DNA of 64,000 nucleotides from UBA1479 sp038109305. Lineage in GTDB: Bacteria > Pseudomonadota > Alphaproteobacteria > Rhodospirillales > Casp-alpha2. The notes below the pieces were generated by a model. The model had not been told where the DNA came from, did not search any database, and saw only the letters and a list, made by a program, of their open reading frames with translations. Location of the stretch: positions 19,893 through 83,892 of the forward strand of contig JAYNIR010000013.1 in the NCBI GenBank assembly GCA_038109305.1. The letters run 5' to 3'. The first letter of the stretch is position 1. Each line of letters begins with the position of its first letter. Below are positions 51,888-60,641 of the stretch, piece by piece. Made by a program: the position numbers and the translations under genes.

Positions 51888-54536
51888 TCAGCCCGCCCCC
51901 GGCCCGTCGCTGATAATGATCTCCTTCACCTTACCGACCAGGGTCTTCAAGGTGAACGGCTTGGGCAGGAAATGCAGGGTCTTGTCGGCGTCGATCTGGT
52001 CCTGGAACGCGTCCTCGGCATAGCCTGACATGAGGATAACTCTCACGTGCGGGAGCTGTTGCCGCACCTTCTTGACCAGGTTGTAGCCGTCCATCCCCGG
52101 CATGACGACGTCGGAAACCACCAGGTCGATGTGCTTTTCCGTGCCGTTGATGACGTCTAGCGCAACCTCGGCATTCTGCGCCTCCAGCACCTTGTAGCCT
52201 TTGTTGCGGAGCGCCCGGGCGCCGAACATGCGGACGGCGTCCTCATCCTCGACCAGAAGGATGGTTTCCGAGCCCGTGGTGTCGGCCTCGAACAGCGGCA
52301 ATTCCGGCTCCTGATCCTTCTTTTTGCCCCTCCCTTTGCCGGGCTTGGCCTTGACCGCGTCGGGCACGTCGCGGTCCATCGCGTCGTCGTCTTCCAGATC
52401 CGCGTCGGGCCGATCCTCCGCTGCGTGTTCTTCCGCCTTGGGGAACAGCAGCCGGAAGATGGTCCCACGGCCCGGCGTGCTGTCAACGGTCACGTAGCCG
52501 CCCGACTGGTGAATGATGCCGTAGACGGTGGAAAGCCCGAGCCCCGTGCCCTGCCCGACTTCTTTCGTCGAGAAAAACGGCTCGAAGATGCGGTCCATGG
52601 TCTCCTTGTCCATGCCGATGCCCTGGTCCTCGACCTCGACGACGATGTAGGCGCCGACGGGGATCATTTCGCCCCCCTGGCTGAGCGGTTTGTCCAGGTC
52701 CTGGCGAAGCGTGCGGATCACCAGGGGCCCGCCGTCGGGCATGGCGTCCCGCGCATTGACCGCCATGTTGATAATGACCTGATCGAACTGCCCCCGGTCG
52801 GCGAGGATTTTCCCGGCTCCCCGTTCGTGTTCGAGCTTCAACCGCACGTTTTCGCCCAACAGCCGCCTGAGTAGGTTGGAAATGTCGTTCAAGGCGTCTT
52901 CCGGGTCCAACAGGTCCGGTTCCAGGTTCTGTTTCCGGGAAAACGCCAGCAACTGGCGGACAAGGTTCGTCGCCCGGTGGGCGTTCTGCTTGATCTGCTG
53001 CAAATCGTTAAAGGACGGGTCGCCGGGGCCGTGGCGCTCCAACAAAAGATCGGTAAAGCCGATCATCGCCGTCAGCAGGTTGTTGAAGTCGTGCGCGACG
53101 CCGCCCGCGAGCTGCCCCACGGCCTGCATTTTCTGCGACTGGGCGAACTGCAGTTCCAAATTCTTCTGTTCCGTCGTGTCGACAAAGTGCAGCACCAGAC
53201 CCAGAAGTTGCCCCTGGTCGCCTTCCATGCGGCTGGCGAAGACGGTCGCCGCCGGTTGCCGCCCACCGCCGCCGGCAAGGCGGATTTCCGTCTGCGACGC
53301 GCGGACCCGGCCCATGACCACGTCGGTCAGCGCCGACGCCACGCCGTCCCGGTCCTCGGGCAGCAATCTCTCCGCAAACGACCGGCCAACCGCGGCCTCG
53401 CGGTGTAGGCCGGTCAAGCCCGTAAAGGCGCGGTTGCAGTCGGTCACCCGGCCGGCCGCATCCAACAGCACGATGGCGACCGGCGCGTCGTCGAACAAAA
53501 AGCGCAACCGCCGGGCCGGACCCAGGGGATCGCTCGGCGCGCCGCCAGACGACACGGTGGATACCGCCGACACCACAGTCTGCACCGCCGCCTGCACGGT
53601 GCCGCGCAGGTCTTCGGCATCGCGCAGCAGGATCGAGCGGGTATAGACCAGATTGCGGTCTTCGGTTTCCCGTTGGCTCTGCAACAGGCGCGCGGAAAAT
53701 TCCGTGCCGTCACCGGCCCGGAGCGTCACCGTACCGTGGCGGTCATCGCCGTCCTCGCCGTTGCCGCCCGGATCGGCGGAGACGACGAAATCCGCGAACG
53801 GCCGACCGTTCAGGCTCATCCGGTCGACGCGGAGCCAGTCGGCCAGATAAAAGTTCGCGTATATAATTCGACCGTGCTCGTCGACGGAAAACACCGCCGC
53901 CGGCAGCCGGTCCAACAGGTCGGCGCGCCGGGCGTCCGCCGACTGGCGCGACGCGCCCTGGCGTTTTTCCTCCGTCACATCGCGGGCCCGCCACTGGACG
54001 TAGCGGGGAATGCCGTCGGCGTCCCGGTCGCCGAACCCTTCGACGTTCAGGCTTCGCCATTCCGGTTTGCCCTCGGGGGAGCGGCAAATGACTTCGCCGC
54101 CGTCGGCCTCGCCCGCCCGGGCACTGTCGCGGAGCCGCCGGAACAAATCCGGCGACCGGCCCTGGCCGTCGAGCGCGCCGGCGACCCAATCGAGAAGCTG
54201 TTCCGCCGGCGGCTGGTCGGCCTCGGGGTCGATGAAGAACAATTGACGGAATCGGTCGTTGGCGTGCAGCACGGCGCCGTCCCAGGTGGCGATTAACAGC
54301 CCCTCACCCGACTGGTCGGCGGCCATGCGGACCAGTTCGGTGACCGCCCCGCCGTCGGCGGCCTGGGCTGAGAAGCCGCCTTGGCATCGGGCCAGCACAA
54401 ACAGGCCCGCCGCCGCCGCCGCGGGCAGCGCCGCCCACGCCAGGCCGTCGACGCCCAGATGGCCGTAGAGGCCGCCCGCGACCAGCGCCAATCCGATGGT
54501 ACCGCCGTGCAAAATAGAGGGACTTGGTTTACGCAT
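51888..54536 (-). CDS. cckA: hybrid sensor histidine kinase CckA
   Basis: The 882-residue protein has two N-terminal membrane segments and PAS domains (about residues 60-190, 205-320 and 345-460). HisKA follows with GGVAHDFNNLLTAMIGF containing the phospho-His. An ATPase domain carries NMAVNARDAMPDGG, DQGIGMDKETMDRIFEPFFS and GQGTGLGLSTVYGI. A C-terminal receiver has DLVVSDVVMPGMDG with the phospho-Asp. CckA feeds ChpT and CtrA, the cell-cycle and motility master circuit. Its position right after flhB is a common alphaproteobacterial order. A basic linker (residues about 735-755) precedes the receiver. Confidence 0.93.
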   Translation of the reverse strand: MRKPSPSILHGGTIGLALVAGGLYGHLGVDGLAWAALPAAAAAGLFVLARCQGGFSAQAADGGAVTELVRMAADQSGEGLLIATWDGAVLHANDRFRQLFFIDPEADQPPAEQLLDWVAGALDGQGRSPDLFRRLRDSARAGEADGGEVICRSPEGKPEWRSLNVEGFGDRDADGIPRYVQWRARDVTEEKRQGASRQSADARRADLLDRLPAAVFSVDEHGRIIYANFYLADWLRVDRMSLNGRPFADFVVSADPGGNGEDGDDRHGTVTLRAGDGTEFSARLLQSQRETEDRNLVYTRSILLRDAEDLRGTVQAAVQTVVSAVSTVSSGGAPSDPLGPARRLRFLFDDAPVAIVLLDAAGRVTDCNRAFTGLTGLHREAAVGRSFAERLLPEDRDGVASALTDVVMGRVRASQTEIRLAGGGGRQPAATVFASRMEGDQGQLLGLVLHFVDTTEQKNLELQFAQSQKMQAVGQLAGGVAHDFNNLLTAMIGFTDLLLERHGPGDPSFNDLQQIKQNAHRATNLVRQLLAFSRKQNLEPDLLDPEDALNDISNLLRRLLGENVRLKLEHERGAGKILADRGQFDQVIINMAVNARDAMPDGGPLVIRTLRQDLDKPLSQGGEMIPVGAYIVVEVEDQGIGMDKETMDRIFEPFFSTKEVGQGTGLGLSTVYGIIHQSGGYVTVDSTPGRGTIFRLLFPKAEEHAAEDRPDADLEDDDAMDRDVPDAVKAKPGKGRGKKKDQEPELPLFEADTTGSETILLVEDEDAVRMFGARALRNKGYKVLEAQNAEVALDVINGTEKHIDLVVSDVVMPGMDGYNLVKKVRQQLPHVRVILMSGYAEDAFQDQIDADKTLHFLPKPFTLKTLVGKVKEIIISDGPGAG

Positions 54537-54604
54537 GGGATTGCATCATGCCGGTTGGAACGCGGTTTCCTCTCCTAGCACGGCAGGGCCGATGTAGCGA
54601 GCCG

Positions 54605-55708
54605 TCAGCGCAGTACGGGCGGATCGCGTTCCGGCGGTGCACTCGGCAGCGTGCCCTTGAGCCGCATGACATAGCCGATGACCTCGGCCACCGCCTTGAA
54701 GTGTTCGGGCGGGATTTCCTGGTCCAGCTCGACCGATGCGAACAGCGCGCGGGCGAGCGGCGGGTTTTCGACGATGGGCACCTCGTTGGCCTCGGCGATT
54801 TCGCGTATTTTCAATGCCACAAAATCCTGCCCCTTGGCGACGACTTTGGGCGCCGGCATGGTGTCCATCTTGTATTCCAGGGCAACGGCGAAGTGGGTCG
54901 GGTTGGTGACCACGACGTCGGCCATCGGCACCGCCGCCATCATCCGCTGGCGGGCGCGCTGGGCGCGGATCTGGCGGATGCGCGCCTTGACCTGCGGGTC
55001 GCCTTCGGCCTGCTTGTTTTCGTCCTTGACCTCGGTCTTGGACATCCGCATCTGCTTCATGAAATTAGTGCGCTGATAAATGTAGTCCAACGCCGCGATC
55101 ACGGCCATCACGGCGACGGTGGCAAACGCCATCATGATCATCAGGTCATGCATGCGCGCCAGCGCCGCGCCCGTCGAAAGCGCCGGCATGATTTCCAGGT
55201 CCGACAGCATGGGAATGGCGAGCCCGAACGACACCAGCGAGACGGCGCAGATTTTCAGGATGCCCTTGAAGAATTCAGCCAGCCCTTGGCTCGAAAAAAT
55301 CCGTTTGAAGCCGGTCAGCGGATTGATCTTATTGGGCTTCGGTTGAATTTTCTTGATCGACGCCAACAACCCAAACTGACCCACGTTGGCGGCCAGCGCA
55401 AGCACCACGAACAGCCCGAATACCGGCGCCAAAAGTATTCCTAAATTCTTGATAACATTCATAAAAAGATGATGAAAACTGCCGAAGTCCGCGTGGATTT
55501 CGGATGACGAAACGATCAGCTGCTGGCCGATGACGGTGATGTCCTTGGCCATCGTGGGCGCCCAGAAAACCAGCAGACCGGCGCCGCCCAGCAGGATCAT
55601 CCAGCTTTTAATTTCCTGGGACTGCGGGACCTGCCCTTCCTCGCGGGCTTTCGCAAGTTTTCGCGGGGTTGCGTCTTCTGTTTTTTGTGATTCGTCTTCT
55701 TCGGACAT
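54605..55708 (-). CDS. flhB: flagellar export switch protein FlhB
   Basis: The 367-residue protein starts EDESQKTEDATPRKLAKAREEGQVPQS, the FlhB N-terminus (split motif). It has four membrane helices and an intact autocleavage site NPTH at residues 269-272 in VVTNPTHFAVALEY. FlhB switches export from rod/hook to filament substrates. It follows fliR and precedes cckA by 68 bases. Confidence 0.97.
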   Translation of the reverse strand: MSEEDESQKTEDATPRKLAKAREEGQVPQSQEIKSWMILLGGAGLLVFWAPTMAKDITVIGQQLIVSSSEIHADFGSFHHLFMNVIKNLGILLAPVFGLFVVLALAANVGQFGLLASIKKIQPKPNKINPLTGFKRIFSSQGLAEFFKGILKICAVSLVSFGLAIPMLSDLEIMPALSTGAALARMHDLMIMMAFATVAVMAVIAALDYIYQRTNFMKQMRMSKTEVKDENKQAEGDPQVKARIRQIRAQRARQRMMAAVPMADVVVTNPTHFAVALEYKMDTMPAPKVVAKGQDFVALKIREIAEANEVPIVENPPLARALFASVELDQEIPPEHFKAVAEVIGYVMRLKGTLPSAPPERDPPVLR

Positions 55709-55731
55709 TCAAGCCTCCGTCGCTTCCCGCC

Positions 55732-56490
55732 CTATCCGACCAGCTCGGCGAAGCTGTCAAGGAAGTGGGTCATGAACACCAGCAAGATGGAAGAAAACAC
55801 GATCATCAGCCCCGCAATCTGCACGCTCAACTGGATCGGCAGGCCGAAAAAGAACACCGGCAGCTGCGGCATCAGACGCCCGAGAATGCCGAGCCCCACA
55901 TAGTAGGTCACGGCGATGACGAGGAACGGGATCGACAGTTTGAACCCAAGTTCGAAACTGTCCGCGACCCGGCGGGCGAACATGTCCGCCATGTCGCCGA
56001 TCGCGACGGTTTCGCCGGTAATGAACAGGTTGTAGCTGTCGGCCATGACGGCGAAATAAATGTGATGGCTGTCGGTCACGAAGATCATGACCAGCGCGCC
56101 GGCGGTCAGGAAGCTGGCGATGATGGAACTCTGCTGTTCAGCGATGGGATCCTGAACCAGCGCGTTGGCCATGGCGGCGAACAGCGCGATCATCGTCCCC
56201 GCCGTCTGCAGCGCCGACAGCATGACGACGGCGAGCCCGCCCAAAAACAGGCCGACCAGCAATTCGCCGGCGAGCAACAGGAACAACACCCACACGCTGT
56301 CCGGCGGGCCGGGTAGACGGTCGGCCAGCACCGGCGTCAGCACAAAGGAAACGCAGAGCGCGAGCGCGACCCTGATCTGCGGCGACACGTAGGCCGCGGC
56401 GAACCCGGGCAGGATGGCGAAAACCGCGCCCACCCGGGCAAGAATCAACAGAAATGCGAATAGGTTTAGCTTGACTAGTTCTTCGAACAT
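55732..56490 (-). CDS. fliR: flagellar export protein FliR
   Basis: A 252-residue inner-membrane component of the export gate. It has about six membrane helices, with FAFLLILARVGAVFAILPGF, AYVSPQIRVALALCVSF, GELLVGLFLGG and PLPVFFFGLPIQLSVQI-like patterns (split). The ATG at 56490 was chosen over upstream codons since MFEELV is the usual start. Downstream flhB starts 23 bases after its stop. Confidence 0.95.
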   Translation of the reverse strand: MFEELVKLNLFAFLLILARVGAVFAILPGFAAAYVSPQIRVALALCVSFVLTPVLADRLPGPPDSVWVLFLLLAGELLVGLFLGGLAVVMLSALQTAGTMIALFAAMANALVQDPIAEQQSSIIASFLTAGALVMIFVTDSHHIYFAVMADSYNLFITGETVAIGDMADMFARRVADSFELGFKLSIPFLVIAVTYYVGLGILGRLMPQLPVFFFGLPIQLSVQIAGLMIVFSSILLVFMTHFLDSFAELVG

Positions 56491-56549
56491 GCTGGCCCGC
56501 CTCGCCGGGGGTCGAAATGGGGCCCGAGGACCATGCCGCCGAGTACCCT

Positions 56550-56816
56550 CTAGCCCATCGCCGTGATGCGGTCGAACAAGCCTTCGGTAAAGGTGGTGAT
56601 CGACGAAATCATGAACGGCAGCAGCACGACGATGCCGACGAAGATCACGAAGATCTTCGGCACGAAGGTCAGGGTCATTTCCTGGATCGTCGTCAGCGCC
56701 TGGAAGAGCGCGATGATCAAACCCGAAATCAGGCCCATGAGCATGATCGGCCCGGCGACCTGCAGGACCACCCACATGGCGTCCCGTCCGACGGTGATCA
56801 CATCTTGTTCGTTCAT
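56550..56816 (-). CDS. fliQ: flagellar export protein FliQ
   Basis: The 88-residue, two-helix membrane protein starts MNEQDVITVGRDAMWVVLQV. It has the family segment LISGLIIALFQALTTIQEMT and ends DRITAMG. FliQ surrounds the export pore with FliP and FliR. It lies between fliE and fliR in normal order. Confidence 0.96.
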   Translation of the reverse strand: MNEQDVITVGRDAMWVVLQVAGPIMLMGLISGLIIALFQALTTIQEMTLTFVPKIFVIFVGIVVLLPFMISSITTFTEGLFDRITAMG

Positions 56817-56849
56817 GGTAGCGCCCGCGAACCCCCTAATCCTGGCCAG

Positions 56850-57176
56850 TCAGATCGGCATGCGGATGATCTGGTTATAGGCTTCCAGGACCTTGTCCCG
56901 GACGTTGACCACCGTCTGCAGAGTCATTTCCGCTTCGGCGACGGCGGTCACCACCTGGGTGATGTCAGCCTTGTCGTTGATCGCCGAAATGGACATTTTT
57001 TCGCTGCGTTCGCCGATCTTGCGCGCTTCCATGATGGCGCTGCGGACGAGATCGCCGAATTCTTCCTGCTGCGACTGCACGGGGGTCTTGTCCCGCGTCC
57101 CGGTGATCTGCTGCTTGGCGGCGCGGTTATAGGCGTTGACCGCCTGTGTGATGTTGATATCGGGCGTGGTTGCCAT
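56850..57176 (-). CDS. fliE: flagellar hook-basal body protein FliE
   Basis: FliE, 108 residues, joins the MS ring to the rod and export gate. The C-terminal part KADITQVVTAVAEAEMTLQTV with VNVRDKVLEAYNQIIRMPI is the family signature. It is 34 bases upstream of fliQ and downstream of flgC. Confidence 0.94.
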   Translation of the reverse strand: MATTPDINITQAVNAYNRAAKQQITGTRDKTPVQSQQEEFGDLVRSAIMEARKIGERSEKMSISAINDKADITQVVTAVAEAEMTLQTVVNVRDKVLEAYNQIIRMPI

Positions 57177-57220
57177 GAGGTTCTCCCGTTCTAGATCCGC
57201 TTAAGCGGTTGATATTCCGT

Positions 57221-57637
57221 TTAATTCGCCCGAAGGACGTCGATCACGCCGTTTAGCATGGTTTTCGACGACCGGATAAGGTTGAGGTTTGCTTCGTAGG
57301 ACCGCTGAGCTTCGCGCATGTCCATCATTTCAAGCATCGTGTTGACGTTGGGCGTCGCCACATAGCCGTCCTTGTCCGCCGCCGGATGGGACGGATCGTA
57401 TCGCTTGCCGAAATCCGACAGGTCCTTGTGGAGGCGGTGGACGCGCACGGTTTCAAGCCCGATCGACTTGTCCAGTTCGTTGCGGAAGGTCACCAGCTTG
57501 CGGCGGTAGGGGTTTTCACCCGGTTTCTGCGGCAGCGATTCCGAGTTCGCGATGTTCTGCGCGATGACCCGAAGCCGCGTGCCTTGCACGCGCATGCCGG
57601 CCGAGGAAATGCGGATGGTCTTAAGAATGTCGTCCAT
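57221..57637 (-). CDS. flgC: flagellar basal-body rod protein FlgC
   Basis: A 138-residue proximal rod protein. MDDILKTIRISSAGMRVQ, RLRVIAQNIANSES and the C-terminal MMDMREAQRSYEANLNLIR match FlgC, with the TPNVN loop present. The ATG at 57637 is the family start. A longer frame to 57796 is not supported. Confidence 0.95.
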   Translation of the reverse strand: MDDILKTIRISSAGMRVQGTRLRVIAQNIANSESLPQKPGENPYRRKLVTFRNELDKSIGLETVRVHRLHKDLSDFGKRYDPSHPAADKDGYVATPNVNTMLEMMDMREAQRSYEANLNLIRSSKTMLNGVIDVLRAN

Positions 57638-57841
57638 GGCGGTCGTCCGTTCTGTCGCCCCGCCCCGGCGGCTTCTTGTCCGGAGGTTCGGGCGGCGTAT
57701 GGTCAGGACGACATTCTGTCGATCGGTCGGTCGGTCGGTCTGATCCGCCGTTTTCGGCGGTTTTTGGGGTTGGCTTTCCCGTTCCAGGCCCCTCAAATCG
57801 GTCGTCGCGTCGCGGGTGTCCGCGCCGGCGTAAATTCGAGG

Positions 57842-58237
57842 TTACTTCGAGGTCGTGGCCAGTTTCAGCATGGCCATGTGTTTCTTATAAAGTTCCGTGG
57901 TCAGGCGGTGCTGGGTCTGCGTTTCGCCGACCTTACCCATCTGTTCCTCAAGCACCACCGAGTTGCCGTTGGGCGAAGTTTCATAAGGATGGCGCGGTTC
58001 TTCCGACATAAAGTCGCGGATGCGCTTGCGCTTGCCGCCAAGGTGCCCGGCGCCCGACGCGTCCATGTTCAGCTGTGCCGACTCGCGGCGCAGAACCTCG
58101 CGGAATTCGTAGGGTTTCAAGTCCTTGGACTTGTATTTCGGCGTGTTGGCGTTGGAAATGTTCTGGGCCAGGATTTCCTGGCGCTGGGCCAGCCAGTTAA
58201 GGCGCTTCTTCACCGCCGCGAACAGGGTCAGATCCAT
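57842..58237 (-). CDS. flgB: flagellar basal-body rod protein FlgB
   Basis: A 131-residue rod protein starting MDLTLFAAVKKRLNWLAQRQ, with EILAQNISNANTPKYKSKDL as the rod-protein motif and QHRLTTELYKKHMAMLKLA at the end. It heads the leftward cluster flgB-flgC-fliE-fliQ-fliR-flhB-cckA. About 200 bases separate it from flgC. Confidence 0.95.
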   Translation of the reverse strand: MDLTLFAAVKKRLNWLAQRQEILAQNISNANTPKYKSKDLKPYEFREVLRRESAQLNMDASGAGHLGGKRKRIRDFMSEEPRHPYETSPNGNSVVLEEQMGKVGETQTQHRLTTELYKKHMAMLKLATTSK

Positions 58238-58537
58238 TTGGCACGCGCCTTTCGAAAGGGCTGTTTTCCCGCGGATTTCCGGCTTCGCACCCCCGGGTCT
58301 TCCCGCGCGCGCGAGCTGTTCATCCGTCCTGCTAGGTATTATCTGCCGGTTTTCTTAACAACAGGTAAACACGCTTCTCGGCGGCCCTTCTTCCGGCCTG
58401 CATCCCGTAAATCCCTGATATGCCGTCCGAATCTCCGTTAACCGTAATCATTTATTAAGCGCCCCGCCGTTAAGATCAGTGCGAATCGGGCAAATATTGC
58501 CGGGTGACGATGAACTCTGTGGGTGGGCCATAAAACC
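58238..58537. other. divergent flagellar promoter region
   Basis: The 300 bases between flgB and the FlhB-like gene should carry promoters for both flagellar operons. The middle part (58350-58500) is AT-rich, with several GTTAA elements (GTTAACC, CGTTAAG). One GTTAAC could be part of a CtrA-type site, but no full TTAA-N7-TTAA was found. No gene is seen here. Confidence 0.35.
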
Positions 58538-58924
58538 GTGAGCGAAGAAGACAAAAACACGGGCAATATCCGCCGGGTGCCGGAGACCAAGGACGCCGTC
58601 GCGGTGGCGCTTGCCGACGGCGGCGGGCCGGGCCGCCCGCCCAAGGTCGTCGCCGGCGGCCGCGGCCGGGTCGCCGAACAGATTTTGCAGATCGCCTTCG
58701 CCCAGGGCATCAAGGTCCGCGAGGACGCCGACCTGGCGCAATTGCTGAGCGCCGTTGACGTCGAAGAGGACATCCCGACCGAGGCCCTCACCGCCGTCGC
58801 GGAAATCCTGATCTACCTTTACCGCGCCAACGGCGCCGAAGACATGTCGGAAAAGACCCGTCAGGAAATCGTCCGCGAATGGATGGGTGACGGCCCCGTA
58901 GGCAAGGGCGAGGCCCGGTCATGA
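58538..58924 (+). CDS. FlhB C-terminal domain-like protein (export switch homolog)
   Basis: The 128-residue protein is similar to the FlhB/YscU cytoplasmic domain only: VAVALADGGGPGRPPKVVAGGRGRVAEQIL, then DADLAQLLSAVDVEEDIPTEALTAVAEILIYLYRANG (split motifs). It has no membrane helices and no NPTH site, so it cannot autocleave. Similar proteins sit in flagellar clusters of several alphaproteobacteria and may compete with or regulate FlhB. GTG 58538 is the likeliest start. GTG 58523 is possible. Its stop overlaps the next start as ATGA. Confidence 0.8.
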   Translation: MSEEDKNTGNIRRVPETKDAVAVALADGGGPGRPPKVVAGGRGRVAEQILQIAFAQGIKVREDADLAQLLSAVDVEEDIPTEALTAVAEILIYLYRANGAEDMSEKTRQEIVREWMGDGPVGKGEARS

Positions 58925-59235
58925 ACAAGAATCAGACGCCGAAAATGAAATCAATCGACCAGGACATGCGCGAGGTCGAAAGCTTGATCGCCAACGCCAA
59001 GCGCGCGCTGCTGGGCGGCGACGCCTTGGACCTGAGCCCGCTGGGTAACCGCATCTCTACCCTTTGCGACGGCGTGCGCGGGGTTTCGAAGACGGTCAGC
59101 GACCCGGAAGCCTTGCAACGGCGGCTTGCCGTCATGGTCCGCGACCTGAACCAGCTTGAAGAAATCATCCGCGCCGGCGCCGAACAGGCCGGCCTGACGC
59201 ATCCGGCAGACGCGCCGGACGGCAAGGAGGACTGA
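58921..59235 (+). CDS. hypothetical flagellar-cluster protein, helical
   Basis: The 104-residue, acidic and helical protein (DQDMREVESLIANAKRALLG, EALQRRLAVMVRDLNQLEEII) has no signal or membrane segment. The helical, FlgN/FliT-like look suggests a chaperone, but there is no motif to confirm it. It is translationally coupled to the FlhB-like gene (ATGA) and is followed by fliO at four bases, so it belongs to the export operon. Confidence 0.6.
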   Translation: MNKNQTPKMKSIDQDMREVESLIANAKRALLGGDALDLSPLGNRISTLCDGVRGVSKTVSDPEALQRRLAVMVRDLNQLEEIIRAGAEQAGLTHPADAPDGKED

Positions 59236-59239
59236 GACC

Positions 59240-59593
59240 GTGGACGTCGATCTCGGCAGTTACCTGCGCTTCGCCGTCGCGCTGGTCTTCGTCCTGGGCC
59301 TGATCGCCTTGTTCGCGGCGTTGGCGCGCCGCGCCGGTTGGGGATTTCCCGCCGCCGCCATCAAACGCGCCGACGGCCGCCGCCTGAGCGTGGTCGAGGT
59401 GACGCCGCTGGACGGCCGCCGCCGCATGATCTTGGTCCGCCGGGACGATACGGAACATCTGTTGCTGGTCGGGCCGACGTCCGAACTGGTTGTTGAAACG
59501 GGGATCAGGGACGGCGCGAAGTTCAGCCGGGCCCTGGAACATGAACTGTCTGGTGAAGGAGAGCCGCCGGCGAACGGAGGATCGGCTTCATGA
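59240..59593 (+). CDS. fliO: flagellar export protein FliO
   Basis: The 117-residue protein has an N-terminal membrane helix (FAVALVFVLGLIALFAAL), then a basic beta-rich domain with RLSVVEVTPLDGRRRMILVRRDD and EHLLLVGPTSELVVE, which fit FliO. It assists FliP assembly. The GTG start has AAGGAGG at nine bases. Its stop overlaps the fliP start (ATGA). Confidence 0.85.
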   Translation: MDVDLGSYLRFAVALVFVLGLIALFAALARRAGWGFPAAAIKRADGRRLSVVEVTPLDGRRRMILVRRDDTEHLLLVGPTSELVVETGIRDGAKFSRALEHELSGEGEPPANGGSAS

Positions 59594-60384
59594 GACGCAT
59601 CTTCTCTCCAAAACTACACCCCCTCACCCACCCCTTCGTCATGGTGCTGGGCGTGCTTATCATCGCCTGCGCGATCTATATCGGACTGTTGCTGCTGACC
59701 GGCCCGGCGTTTGCCCAAACGATCAGCCTGAACTTGGGCGAAGACGGCGGCGACACCACCGGCCGCATCATTCAACTTCTGTTGCTGATTACGGTCCTCA
59801 GCGTCGCACCGTCGATCCTGATCATGCTGACGTCGTTCATCCGGATCATCGTCGTGTTGTCGTTTCTACGCACCGCCATGGGCACGCAACAGACCCCGCC
59901 CAACCAGGTGCTGGTCGGGCTGGCATTGTTCCTGACGCTGTTCGTGATGATGCCGACTTTCGAAAAGGCCTGGGACGCCGGCGTCCGCCCGGTCGTCCAG
60001 GGCCAGATCGAGGAACTCGAAGGCTTCAACCGCGCCATCGTGCCGTTCCGCGAATTCATGATGAACCACGTCCGGGAACGCGATCTTTTGTTGTTCGCCA
60101 GCATTTCGAAAATCCCGGACGAGGAACTGCGCAAGGAAATGCCCATGCGGATTCTGGTTCCCGCCTATATGATTTCCGAACTGAAACGCGCGTTCGAAAT
60201 CGGCTTTCTGATATTCATCCCCTTCCTGATTATCGACATGGTCATCGCATCGGTGCTCATGTCGATGGGGATGATGATGCTGCCGCCTATTATCATCGCG
60301 CTTCCCTTCAAGATCATCTTTTTTGTGCTGGTCGACGGCTGGTACATGACCGTCGGATCGCTGGTCAAAAGCTTTGGCGGATAA
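59590..60384 (+). CDS. fliP: flagellar export protein FliP
   Basis: This 264-residue pore protein has an N-terminal signal-type segment (ending GPAFAQ), PSILIMLTSFIRIIVVLSFL, GTQQTPPNQVLVGLALFLT, and ELKRAFEIGFLIFIPFLIIDMV with MGMMMLPP, typical FliP. It ends in DGWYMTVGSLVKSFGG. A terminator-like hairpin follows it. Confidence 0.97.
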   Translation: MRRIFSPKLHPLTHPFVMVLGVLIIACAIYIGLLLLTGPAFAQTISLNLGEDGGDTTGRIIQLLLLITVLSVAPSILIMLTSFIRIIVVLSFLRTAMGTQQTPPNQVLVGLALFLTLFVMMPTFEKAWDAGVRPVVQGQIEELEGFNRAIVPFREFMMNHVRERDLLLFASISKIPDEELRKEMPMRILVPAYMISELKRAFEIGFLIFIPFLIIDMVIASVLMSMGMMMLPPIIIALPFKIIFFVLVDGWYMTVGSLVKSFGG

Positions 60385-60396
60385 CCGCGGCGGCGC

Positions 60397-60413
60397 GGGC
60401 GAACGCCCTTTTT
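60397..60413 (+). terminator. short terminator after fliP
   Basis: GGGC-GAAC-GCCC followed by five T lies 13 bases past the fliP stop. The stem is short, but GC-rich sequence around it can extend pairing. Confidence 0.5.
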
Positions 60414-60641
60414 CGACCATCCCGATAAATAATTCAATAAAATCAATTTATTAACCGGAACAGCTGCGAATTTTCCGCGCACCCGCCTATTCGAACACCT
60501 CACGAAAAATCGACCAAATGTGTGCCGCCGGCGCTTGCCAGCGGGGCGCAAGTAAACATACTGGTGCCTGTGGATTGAGGGTGGCTAGTTGAACTTTCAT
60601 CAGTCCGGACGAATGTTCGGCCAAGAAGAATAGGACGGTTC

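Noticed and set aside
58240..58256. TGGCACG-N4-TTTC, similar to a sigma-54 -24/-12 element
   Set aside because: The -12 GC is lost, and the site is almost 300 bases from the next plus-strand start.
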